Part shown: in pieces, positions 1 to 5,659 of the stretch
Layout of the letters: every line of letters begins with the position of its first letter
Numbering within the stretch: position 1 is the stretch's first letter
Source of the DNA: Chryseobacterium gleum
Lineage (GTDB): Bacteria; Bacteroidota; Bacteroidia; Flavobacteriales_D; Crocinitomicaceae
NCBI GenBank assembly: GCA_943326825.2
Contig: CALPUT020000166.1
Span: forward strand, 1-6,083
DNA: 6,083 nt
Reading direction: 5' to 3'
Notes under the pieces: generated by a model
Database searches by the model: none
The model's input: the letters and a program-made list of their open reading frames with translations, nothing else
Told to the model about the DNA's origin: nothing
Made by a program: the position numbers and the translations under genes

Positions 1-506
1 GCAAAATTGGGAGTTTTTTTACTTGGAACAATCATTTTGATTGCCAAATAAACACCATAATCTTTTAATCTAGGAAACGGATGTTTTGGATTAATTATAA
101 TCGGAACAATTTCATGCTTTAATTCTTTATTATAAAAGATATTTAATTGCTTTAATTGATCTTCATTTAATTGAGTCTCATCAATAAATTGAATATTCTC
201 TTTCGCTAATTCAACAAATAAATATTGATATGTTGCTTCAAAATCTTTTTGCTGCTTTAATACAACTGTTCTAATTTTTTCTAACAAAAGTTTAGCTGAT
301 CCTTCAAACCCTTCAACGGGGCGATTATCAACCATAACTCTTCGTCTAAGATTTGCTACTCGAACTCTAAAAAATTCATCTAAGTTATTTGAATAAATCC
401 CTAAAAATCGAATTCTTTCAATCAATGGAACGCGTTCGTCCATTGCTTCTTGTAGTACTCTTTCATTGAACGATAACCAGCTCAATTCTCTATTAAACAA
501 TTCCAT
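1..506 (-). CDS. ppk1: Polyphosphate kinase 1, N-terminal part (cut by window edge)
   Basis: PPK1 reversibly transfers the gamma-phosphate of ATP onto inorganic polyphosphate chains. My translation from the ATG at 506 gives 168 codons running off the left edge. It opens with MELFNRELSWLSFNERVLQE and continues with a block reading IYSNNLDEFFRVRVANLRR at residues 37-55, both hallmark motifs of the PPK1 N-terminal domain; the Asn of NLDEFF (N41) probably matches the ATP-contacting Asn45 of the E. coli enzyme. A segment with HPFPRL near residues 145-150 marks entry into the head domain. The catalytic histidines lie in the missing C-terminal part, so activity cannot be judged here. PPK1 proteins are usually near 700 residues, so about a quarter is visible. 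No other gene shares its transcript inside the window, and a terminator lies upstream of it, so it probably starts its own transcript. Confidence 0.95.
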   Translation of the reverse strand, partial: MELFNRELSWLSFNERVLQEAMDERVPLIERIRFLGIYSNNLDEFFRVRVANLRRRVMVDNRPVEGFEGSAKLLLEKIRTVVLKQQKDFEATYQYLFVELAKENIQFIDETQLNEDQLKQLNIFYNKELKHEIVPIIINPKHPFPRLKDYGVYLAIKMIVPSKKTPNF

Positions 507-520
507 TCTGCAAATTTCGT

Positions 521-545
521 GTTTACAAATAATCAGTATGTAAAC
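521..545. repeat. Inverted repeat upstream of ppk1 (possible operator)
   Basis: GTTTACA at 521-527 and TGTAAAC at 539-545 form a perfect 7-bp inverted repeat around an 11-nt spacer. The element ends 15 bp before the ppk1 start codon. Its symmetry and its place would suit a dimeric repressor or activator site, but AT-rich DNA produces such repeats by chance and no clear TAnnTTTG promoter could be placed next to it. Operator function is inference. Confidence 0.35.
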
Positions 546-578
546 TATATATTAAATTAAAATGAACTTACAAGGTAC

Positions 579-610
579 AAAAAAAGAGAAAACCTTTCGA
601 TATTCTCTTT
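579..610 (-). terminator. Intrinsic terminator of the lipoprotein gene
   Basis: Perfect 8-bp inverted repeat AAAGAGAA (583-590) / TTCTCTTT (603-610) with a 12-nt loop. Read on the minus strand, the hairpin is followed by a run that makes seven consecutive T in total (579-585). It begins about 20 nt after the stop codon of the lipoprotein gene, the expected place for a rho-independent terminator, and would insulate ppk1 from that transcript. The stem is AT-rich, so its strength is uncertain. Confidence 0.7.
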
Positions 611-630
611 AAAAAATTAGTTTTAAAAAA

Positions 631-1161
631 TTAAACTTTCATTCCTTTTACACGTCTATCTTTACGTTTTGTTTTATTTAATTTTTTCAATACAACCATC
701 AAATAAGCACTTCCGCTATTTGTGTCAGCAAAATAAGTTTGATTTCCATAACTTAACTGACCTCCTTGATCTTGTTTCCAATCAGCTTTTAAATAATATT
801 TACCTCCATTTTGATTAGGTCTAACTGCAAATTTCAAAAAATTTCCAACTCCAACTTCAAAACGAATATTCAACTCATTGTTTGGACCAAACCCATCAAA
901 AATGCATTTTGTGTTTGGATAGATGATAACTCTATCTTGTTCACTATTTTTACTTGATACTAAAGCTCCATCATCAGAAGTGCCCTGAGAACCAGAAACT
1001 TTACTTTTTGTTAAGATAATTGTAGAAGATGTATAGAACTGAACTTTCTTCATATTCTGTTCGTTCAAATTGTATTCTTCTTTGATTTGATCTGTCAATG
1101 GCACTTTTACACCACAACTAAATAAGATTAAACCAATAAATAATAATAAACTGTATTTCAT
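631..1161 (-). CDS. Conserved-type lipoprotein of unknown function
   Basis: Product of 176 residues. The N-terminus has Lys2, a hydrophobic stretch (about residues 4-14) and a lipobox LFSC with Cys16, so it should be processed by signal peptidase II and lipidated. The residues after the cysteine (GVKVPLTDQ) lack the acidic cluster that marks surface export in this phylum, so a periplasm-facing location is more likely; that is inference. The mature part looks beta-rich, with Tyr/Gly-rich segments near residues 118-145 (GGKYYLKADW, then a run ending YGNQTYFAD), and ends in a very basic tail (KKLNKTKRKDRR, 159-170). A longer frame opens upstream at 1257, but the ATG at 1161 is chosen because it places a canonical lipoprotein signal at the N-terminus and because a promoter-like -7 box falls inside the longer version. 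It resembles uncharacterised flavobacterial lipoproteins from memory; I do not know a function. It is transcribed alone, divergently from the hydrolase gene. Confidence 0.85.
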   Translation of the reverse strand: MKYSLLLFIGLILFSCGVKVPLTDQIKEEYNLNEQNMKKVQFYTSSTIILTKSKVSGSQGTSDDGALVSSKNSEQDRVIIYPNTKCIFDGFGPNNELNIRFEVGVGNFLKFAVRPNQNGGKYYLKADWKQDQGGQLSYGNQTYFADTNSGSAYLMVVLKKLNKTKRKDRRVKGMKV

Positions 1162-1180
1162 AATAAAAATTTTTGCTCGG

Positions 1181-1212
1181 TAAAGATAATGAAACAATGG
1201 AAACAAAAACAA
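1181..1212 (-). promoter_or_regulatory. Putative promoter of the lipoprotein gene
   Basis: On the minus strand TATCTTTA (1188-1181) matches 7 of 8 positions of TAnnTTTG allowing for the last base. A TTG lies 21 nt upstream (1212-1210), within the loose -33 spacing known in Bacteroidota; another at 1206-1204 is 15 nt away. Transcription would begin about 10-15 nt before the ATG at 1161. Confidence 0.5.
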
Positions 1213-1241
1213 TACCGAATTTCTAATTTCATTTTTTAAGT

Positions 1242-1249
1242 TAAATTTG
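1242..1249 (+). promoter_or_regulatory. Putative -7 box for the hydrolase/glycosyltransferase unit
   Basis: TAAATTTG is a perfect TAnnTTTG match, 21 bp before the ATG at 1271. No clean TTG -33 element is present about 19-21 nt upstream. This box would place transcription start near 1255, downstream of the alternative TTG start codon at 1247, which argues against that start. Confidence 0.5.
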
Positions 1250-1270
1250 TTCAACAAAAAAGAAGGAATT

Positions 1271-1918
1271 ATGTCTTTACAAATAAAAGTATTTACGTTT
1301 AACCCAATTCAAGAAAATACATATATCGTATTTGATCAATTTAAAAATTGTGTAATTATTGATCCAGGTTGTTATGATCGAAGTGAACAACAAGAATTGT
1401 TAGCTTTTATTCAAGACAATCAATTAGTTCCGAAAGCATTGTTAAACACACATGGTCACATTGATCATGTATTAGGAAATGCATTTATTCAACGTCATTT
1501 TAAATTAAATCATTATATTCACGAAGAGGATTTGGTAACATTAAATGCTGTTCCAAACTATGCCCATATTTATGGTTTCCCTGCATACGAAGCAGCAGAA
1601 ACACCAAATAAAATATTGCAAGGTGGTGAAATGGTGAAATTTGGAGAGATTGAATTTCAAGTATTATTTACTCCCGGTCATGCTCCTGGACATGTTGTTT
1701 ATTACAATGCTGAAAATAAATTTGTTATCAACGGTGATGTATTGTTTAGAGACAGTTTTGGCCGATATGATTTACCAGGTGGGAATTTAGAAACGTTGAA
1801 AAAAACGATTAAAAATGTCATGTTTTCATTACCAGAAGATACAACCGTTTTCTGTGGTCATGGACCAACTACAACAATTGGCAATGAAAAACGTTCAAAT
1901 CCAATCTTAACTTATTAA
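1271..1918 (+). CDS. Metallo-beta-lactamase-fold hydrolase (glyoxalase II-like)
   Basis: Cytoplasmic zinc-dependent hydrolase of 215 residues; the family includes glyoxalase II (hydroxyacylglutathione hydrolase) and shorter YcbL-like thioesterases. The full metal-ligand set is visible: THGHIDH (H61, H63, D65, H66), TPGHAPGH (H137), INGDVLF (D155) and CGHGP (H197). The length fits the short, single-domain form lacking the C-terminal helical glutathione-binding domain of classical glyoxalase II, so the substrate is unknown and glutathione is not implied. The ATG at 1271 is preferred over TTG 1247: it follows AGAAGGA (1261-1267), an unusual good Shine-Dalgarno match here, and starts just before the first beta strand (LQIKVFTFNP). 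The stop codon abuts the ATG of the glycosyltransferase with no bases between, so the two are probably co-transcribed and translationally coupled. Confidence 0.92.
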   Translation: MSLQIKVFTFNPIQENTYIVFDQFKNCVIIDPGCYDRSEQQELLAFIQDNQLVPKALLNTHGHIDHVLGNAFIQRHFKLNHYIHEEDLVTLNAVPNYAHIYGFPAYEAAETPNKILQGGEMVKFGEIEFQVLFTPGHAPGHVVYYNAENKFVINGDVLFRDSFGRYDLPGGNLETLKKTIKNVMFSLPEDTTVFCGHGPTTTIGNEKRSNPILTY

Positions 1919-3034
1919 ATGAAAATTGCTGTCAATACACGATTTCTGTTACCAACGAAAATGGAAGGTTTTGGTTGGTATACTTTTGAAATTGTTAAAC
2001 GTATTGTTGAACAGAATCCTGAACATGAATTCATCTTTTTCTTTGATCGTAAATATGATGAAAAATTCATTTTTGGGAAAAATGTCACTCCTATTGTATT
2101 AAATCCACCAGCTAGACATCCCATTTTGTTTATGATTTGGTTTGAAATAGCCGTTTATCGTGCATTAAAAAAACACAAAGTAGATTTGTTTTTTTCACCA
2201 GATGGTTATTTATCATTGCGTTCAAAAATTCCACAAATCGGCGTGATTCATGATATCAATTTTGAACATTATCCTGAGGATTTACCTTTTTCAGCTCGTG
2301 TTTACTTACGCTTCTTCTTTAAACGTTTTGCTGAAAAAGCTAAAAAAATAATTACCGTTTCAAATTTTTCAAAGATAGATATTGCTAAAACTTATCAAAA
2401 AGATTCTTCTAAAATTAAGGCTATTTGGAACGGAGCTTCAGATATTTTTAAACCGATTGAAGATGATGAAAAATCAATAATTAAATCAAAATACTCAAAA
2501 GGAAAACCTTATTTTTTATTTGTTGGAGCGATTCATCCTCGTAAAAATGTTAAACGCTTATTGGAATCTTATGCAATTTATAAAAACAATCCATCAAATG
2601 ATTATGAATTAGTAATCGTTGGTGAATCACTTTGGAATAACGCTTTAGATACTTCTTTTTTAACTGAAGAACATAAAAAATCAATTCATTTTACAGGACA
2701 TTTACCTTTGATTGAATTAGCAAAAGTAATGGGTGCAGCTTCAATCTTCATGTTTATTCCTTATTTCGAAGGTTTCGGAATACCATTAGTTGAAGCGATG
2801 AAATGCGGAATACCAATCATTGCAGGAAACAAAAGCGCTATTCCAGAAGTAGCTGGAGAAGCAGCAATCTATTGTGATCCTTTTGATGTAAAAGATATTT
2901 CTACTAAAATGACATTTCTAACTAACTCAACTGAAAGTCAATTAGAATTATCTAAAAATGGATTAAAAAGAAGCGAGAGCTTCTCTTGGGATATCGCTGC
3001 TGAAAAAGTTTGGAATGAATTAATTACAGATTAA
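1919..3034 (+). CDS. GT4-family glycosyltransferase
   Basis: Product of 371 residues with the two Rossmann-like halves of a GT-B enzyme, a normal length for the family. The N-terminal acceptor half has a glycine loop (KMEGFGWYTFE, 14-24) and an IGVIHDINFEHYPE segment (107-120) typical of mannosyl-type GT4 enzymes. The C-terminal donor half begins FLFVGAIHPRKNVKRLLES (199-217) and holds the EX7E signature E284-GFGIPLV-E292, followed by GIPIIAGNKSAIPEVAGEAA (297-316), the usual nucleotide-sugar binding region. It has no signal peptide or clear transmembrane helix, so it should work at the cytoplasmic face of the membrane. The sugar donor and acceptor cannot be read from sequence; lipopolysaccharide, capsule or protein glycan assembly are all possible. 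It directly follows the hydrolase gene and has no promoter of its own. Its stop codon overlaps that of the convergent barrel-protein gene by 4 bp. Confidence 0.93.
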   Translation: MKIAVNTRFLLPTKMEGFGWYTFEIVKRIVEQNPEHEFIFFFDRKYDEKFIFGKNVTPIVLNPPARHPILFMIWFEIAVYRALKKHKVDLFFSPDGYLSLRSKIPQIGVIHDINFEHYPEDLPFSARVYLRFFFKRFAEKAKKIITVSNFSKIDIAKTYQKDSSKIKAIWNGASDIFKPIEDDEKSIIKSKYSKGKPYFLFVGAIHPRKNVKRLLESYAIYKNNPSNDYELVIVGESLWNNALDTSFLTEEHKKSIHFTGHLPLIELAKVMGAASIFMFIPYFEGFGIPLVEAMKCGIPIIAGNKSAIPEVAGEAAIYCDPFDVKDISTKMTFLTNSTESQLELSKNGLKRSESFSWDIAAEKVWNELITD

Positions 3035-3597
3035 TATCTGTATTTAAATGTCAACATATGAATCAAAAAGTTTGAATTCGTATTTGAAACTCTAAAATTA
3101 GCCATTGACTGAACGTTCACTCCCAAATGTTTAGTAACCCAAAAATTTGAACCTAATCCAACTGTAGGATAAAAAGAAACTTCTTTCGCTATACAGGTCA
3201 TCCCTGCTCCTACAGATGCATATGGATCAAACCAATTCATTTTGTTTTCTAATGAGTTGAAATGATATTTTCCATTCAAATTTGTATTGATAAAAAACTG
3301 ATTTACTTTCAAAACACCTTGATTTATTATCGTTCCAGCTTTGAATGAATTGATTGATTCAGAAAACTCAAATGATAGTCTTTTACTGTATTTATAACCT
3401 ACTGTGATTGTATTAGGAAAAGGTAATCCACTCCAACCTTCTTTTGCCTTTAATAATCTTGAAAATGGATAACCATCATTATCTACAAAATTAAATCCAA
3501 TTCCAATTGACCATGGCCCTGCTTTTTTCACTTGAGAATATGCAGAAAGTTGAATAAAGACAAAAAGTAATATCGATAAAATGCGAAAAAATTTCAT
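3031..3597 (-). CDS. Secreted outer-membrane beta-barrel protein (OmpA N-domain-like)
   Basis: Product of 188 residues. It starts with a clear signal peptide (MKFFRILSILLFVF...) with likely cleavage after A19-Y20-S21, leaving Gln22 as first mature residue. The mature chain alternates polar and hydrophobic residues as in a membrane barrel: GPWSIGIGFNF (27-37), NTITVGYKYSKRLSFEF (62-78), YASVGAG (126-132), FYPTVGLGSNFWV (142-154), and it ends in an aromatic FKYRY, the usual barrel terminus. The pattern AGPWSIGIG ... KEGWSGLPFP ... GYKYS ... WFDPYASVGAG recalls, from memory, the N-terminal barrel of flavobacterial OmpA/porin-family proteins, but the C-terminal peptidoglycan-binding OmpA domain is absent. 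It is therefore a stand-alone barrel of about eight strands; function unknown. The gene is convergent with the glycosyltransferase and overlaps it by 4 bp. I see no confident promoter in 3598-3700. Confidence 0.85.
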   Translation of the reverse strand: MKFFRILSILLFVFIQLSAYSQVKKAGPWSIGIGFNFVDNDGYPFSRLLKAKEGWSGLPFPNTITVGYKYSKRLSFEFSESINSFKAGTIINQGVLKVNQFFINTNLNGKYHFNSLENKMNWFDPYASVGAGMTCIAKEVSFYPTVGLGSNFWVTKHLGVNVQSMANFRVSNTNSNFLIHMLTFKYRY

Positions 3598-3772
3598 AAA
3601 GTAATAATTAAATTATCGCGTTAAGATACTATTTTTATAAATAATAGAATAGTAAATTGCTGTTTTTTTCAAAAACCCAACAAAGTTAGAAGCTAATTTA
3701 TACCTTATTTTAATATTCATATTTTTCTTAATTTAGCTATAGAATGACTAATTATTTCATAGATATAGAAGT

Positions 3773-3780
3773 TACGTTTC
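3773..3780 (+). promoter_or_regulatory. Weak putative -7 box for the GNAT gene
   Basis: TACGTTTC matches TAnnTTTG at all but the last base. Transcription starting a few bases after it would begin near 3787, the position of an alternative GTG start codon, and would leave about a 30-nt leader before the ATG at 3817. No TTG -33 element is seen at the right distance. Confidence 0.3.
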
Positions 3781-3816
3781 TAATCAGTGTCACTTATAAA
3801 TTATTTTACAGTTCAA

Positions 3817-4869
3817 ATGAAAGATTCAAAATTTGAAAATATAATTGATTTCCAAAGTTCAATCTTTAAGATACAAACTAACGCTTCAGAATCTTTAAAG
3901 ACACTTTTGCATCATACAACATACGGAACGAATGGTGCATGTTATCGACATTTGGATACACTTGAAAGGATTGAAGAATTGGATAAGCCTCTACATCTTT
4001 CATTAGAACGAAATAGCAAGGTTTTAGGCAATTGTACTTTTTGTCGAAGAAATGGAGATTGGTATATTCGCTTCTTTACTTTTGATTCCGCATTTCGTTC
4101 TTCAGGTATAAAAAATAAGCAAGAGAAAAAATCAAAACTAAAAGATGAATTAGCTAACTTTTTCAATTCTGCACTTGTTAATGGAGTGAATGAAGAAAAA
4201 GTAAATTCTTTTTATGCATACATCGAACCGAAAAATGCACGAAGTATTCAAATGAGTGAAAATTTTGGATTTGAAAAATGTGCAACGATTGTTACGCAAA
4301 CATATAGTCGAATTAAAGCAGAAAAAAGTAATCGCTTTGGAGCTATAGAAAAATGGGAAGAAATAAAGTGTTTAATTGAAGACAATTTTGGAGATTATTC
4401 ATATTATTTTGATGAATATACCAAACAAGGACAATTTTATGGGGTGAAAAATGATGAAGGGGAATTGATAGCATTTTGTAAATACAATGAAGCAACTTGG
4501 GAAATTGTTCGTTTACCTGGTAAATCTGGAGCTTTTTTAACAAAATTAATTCCTTTTATTCCTTTCTTAAATAAAATCATAAATCCAAAAAAACATACAT
4601 TCATCGCGCCAGAAGCCGTTTGGGTGAAAGATAATAACCCAAGTTTATTAGATGAATTATTCTCAGGATTACTTTCGGAAAATGAAAAAACGCTAATACT
4701 TTGGTGGACAGATAAAAAAGATCATTTATTTAAATCGACAGTTGAAAAAATTAATTGGGGCTTATTACATAAATTCGTCGGCCAAACAGAAGTAAATGTT
4801 ATGCGAAAAGCAAATCATAAGTTAGATGATAACTTGGTTCATTATGTTTCTTGTAAGGATATGATTTGA
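3817..4869 (+). CDS. GNAT-like acetyltransferase family protein
   Basis: Product of 350 residues from the ATG at 3817; an in-frame GTG at 3787 would add ten residues. The ATG is preferred because a weak promoter box ends just before the GTG. The first half looks like a GNAT (acetyl-CoA-dependent N-acetyltransferase) domain at about residues 55-165: strands LHLSLERNSKVLGNCTFC (59-76) and WYIRFFTFD (82-90), a helix near 105-125, then FYAYIEPKNARSIQMSENFG (132-151), where an Asn-x-x-Ser helix leading to NFGFE is the usual GNAT C-terminal motif. The classical QxxGxG/A pyrophosphate loop is not obvious; its place is taken by a lysine-rich SGIKNKQEKK stretch. The second half has GQFYGVKNDEGELIAFCKYN (205-224) and a hydrophobic segment (249-256) and may be a second, degenerate GNAT repeat. 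Cytoplasmic; substrate unknown. It is followed by a GC-rich repeat that may also end its transcript. Confidence 0.7.
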   Translation: MKDSKFENIIDFQSSIFKIQTNASESLKTLLHHTTYGTNGACYRHLDTLERIEELDKPLHLSLERNSKVLGNCTFCRRNGDWYIRFFTFDSAFRSSGIKNKQEKKSKLKDELANFFNSALVNGVNEEKVNSFYAYIEPKNARSIQMSENFGFEKCATIVTQTYSRIKAEKSNRFGAIEKWEEIKCLIEDNFGDYSYYFDEYTKQGQFYGVKNDEGELIAFCKYNEATWEIVRLPGKSGAFLTKLIPFIPFLNKIINPKKHTFIAPEAVWVKDNNPSLLDELFSGLLSENEKTLILWWTDKKDHLFKSTVEKINWGLLHKFVGQTEVNVMRKANHKLDDNLVHYVSCKDMI

Positions 4870-4872
4870 TAA

Positions 4873-5003
4873 TTATATTTTCCTCCCTTGAGGGAGGATC
4901 AAGGAGGGTGAAAATTTGAATTCCAAATTCGAAGTGAAATAATTAGCAAAGTTGAATCATTATTATCACCTCCCTCAATCCCTCCTCAAGTAGTGAAATA
5001 TAA
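4873..5003. repeat. GC-rich imperfect inverted-repeat element (REP/MITE-like)
   Basis: Two 25-nt arms, 4887-4911 and 4966-4990, are imperfect inverted copies: I count 19 of 25 matching positions, all starting CTTGAGG and ending GTGA inward. Outside them TTATATTT (4873-4880) and AAATATAA (4996-5003) pair perfectly, so the symmetry spans about 131 bp. Each arm contains two G-rich modules, AGGGAGG and AGGAGGG, in opposite order. TTGAGGGAGG (4888-4897) also has an exact 10-nt complement at 4969-4978. The interior is AT-rich with a small hairpin AATTTG/CAAATT (4913-4918/4924-4929) and has no coding capacity. The G-rich and C-rich runs stand out sharply from the AT-rich surroundings, which suggests a dispersed element inserted between the GNAT gene and pth. 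No target-site duplication could be identified. Confidence 0.7.
4881..4898. terminator. Strong GC hairpin after the GNAT gene
   Basis: TCCTCCC (4881-4887) and GGGAGGA (4892-4898) form a perfect 7-bp stem with loop TTGA, 11 nt after the GNAT stop codon. It is the most stable local hairpin in the window. It lacks a T-run on the plus strand, so it may act as a transcript-end stabiliser or weak terminator, not as a classical intrinsic terminator. It is also the left part of the larger repeat element. Confidence 0.4.
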
Positions 5004-5013
5004 AGACTTTTGT

Positions 5014-5021
5014 TAATTTTG
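5014..5021 (+). promoter_or_regulatory. Putative -7 box of pth
   Basis: TAATTTTG is a perfect TAnnTTTG match, 44 bp before the pth ATG. The -33 region would fall at about 4990-4995, on the right end of the inverted-repeat element, but no TTG is seen there. If used, it gives a leader of about 35-40 nt containing the 5034-5050 hairpin. Confidence 0.45.
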
Positions 5022-5033
5022 TCTAACGTCTAA

Positions 5034-5050
5034 AATCTAGTTTCTAGATT
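5034..5050 (+). repeat. Hairpin in the pth leader
   Basis: AATCTAG (5034-5040) and CTAGATT (5044-5050) pair perfectly over 7 bp with a TTT loop, ending 15 bp before the pth start codon. The flanks CTAACGTCTAAAATCTAG and TTTCTAGATTCTAAA show repeated TCTA(A/G) units, so it may be a short simple-sequence repeat and not a regulator. It is close enough to the start to affect translation initiation. Confidence 0.4.
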
Positions 5051-5065
5051 CTAAAAAAATATAAA

Positions 5066-5629
5066 ATGAAATATCTAATTGTTGGTTTAGGAAATCCTGG
5101 TGAGAAATACGAAGAAACAAGACACAATATAGGTTTTAAAGTATTAGACATTTTTGTTCGTCAACAGAATGGAAAATTCTCGAGCGATAAATTAGCAGAT
5201 GTTGCAGAAGTAAAATTCAAAGGAAGAACCATTATTTGTGTGAAGCCTACAACTTTTATGAATTTATCTGGAAAGGCAGTTAATTATTGGATGCAAGCAG
5301 AAAAAATTCCTTTAGAAAACCTTTTAGTTATTACAGATGATATTGCTTTACCTTTTGGGAAATTAAGAATGAAAGGGAAAGGGAGCGATGGCGGTCACAA
5401 TGGCTTAAAAGATATACAAGCAGTATTGAAGACAGTTGAATATGCACGACTTCGTTTTGGTGTTGGAAATGATTTTCATCCCGGTCGTCAAGCAGATTAC
5501 GTTTTAGGAGAATGGGATAAACCAGAGAAAGAAAAACTCCAAGAACGTCTTGAAACGTGTGCCGAATTTCTTAAAAGTTTCACTACAATCGGACTTGGCT
5601 TAACGATGACAAATTGGAATAATAAATAA
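5066..5629 (+). CDS. pth: Peptidyl-tRNA hydrolase
   Basis: Cytoplasmic enzyme that cleaves peptidyl-tRNAs released prematurely from ribosomes, recycling the tRNA; normally essential. The 187-residue product is close to the 194 of E. coli Pth and contains every signature: YLIVGLGNPGEKYEETRHNIG (N10 and the catalytic base H20), KPTTFMNLSG (N66), ITDDIALPFGKLRMKGKGS (D92, which positions the histidine) and GGHNGLKDI (N112). A later RLRFGVGND motif (128-136) is also typical. The ATG at 5066 places these residues at standard positions, so the start is secure; there is no Shine-Dalgarno, only an A-rich AAAAAAATATAAA. The gene appears to have its own promoter after the inverted-repeat element, and a repeat-rich spacer plus a separate promoter divides it from purM. 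Nothing is missing. Confidence 0.98.
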   Translation: MKYLIVGLGNPGEKYEETRHNIGFKVLDIFVRQQNGKFSSDKLADVAEVKFKGRTIICVKPTTFMNLSGKAVNYWMQAEKIPLENLLVITDDIALPFGKLRMKGKGSDGGHNGLKDIQAVLKTVEYARLRFGVGNDFHPGRQADYVLGEWDKPEKEKLQERLETCAEFLKSFTTIGLGLTMTNWNNK

Positions 5630-5631
5630 TA

Positions 5632-5659
5632 GAATTTTGAATTTTAAATTTTGAATTTT
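5632..5659 (+). repeat. Four tandem 7-mers GAATTTT
   Basis: Units at 5632-5638, 5639-5645, 5646-5652 and 5653-5659; three read GAATTTT and the third AAATTTT. The array begins 3 nt after the pth stop codon. A related inverse run (TTCAAAATTAAAATTC, 5751-5766) lies just before the purM promoter box, so the two could pair across the spacer. This is probably simple-sequence expansion in AT-rich DNA. Confidence 0.6.

Noticed and set aside
1162..1257. Thirty-two extra N-terminal codons on the lipoprotein frame
   Set aside because: They precede a textbook lipoprotein signal peptide, overlap the likely promoter box and would bury the lipobox; the ATG at 1161 is the better start.
1247..1270. TTG start at 1247 for the metallo-hydrolase
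   Set aside because: The TTG overlaps the TAAATTTG promoter box, and the ATG at 1271 has a Shine-Dalgarno and the normal family N-terminus.
1915..2124. Minus-strand 69-codon frame inside the glycosyltransferase gene
   Set aside because: Fully antisense to a well-supported gene, with no recognisable protein features.
3787..3816. GTG start at 3787 for the GNAT-like gene
   Set aside because: It would coincide with the likely transcription start and adds ten residues with no recognised feature; still possible if the promoter lies farther upstream.
3942..4543. Two minus-strand frames (3942-4166, 4343-4543) inside the GNAT-like gene
   Set aside because: Antisense to a coherent 350-residue protein, with no signal, domain or promoter of their own.
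4873..5003. CRISPR array or attachment site
   Set aside because: There are only two arms in inverted, not direct, orientation with no regular spacers, and no integrase or tRNA gene nearby.
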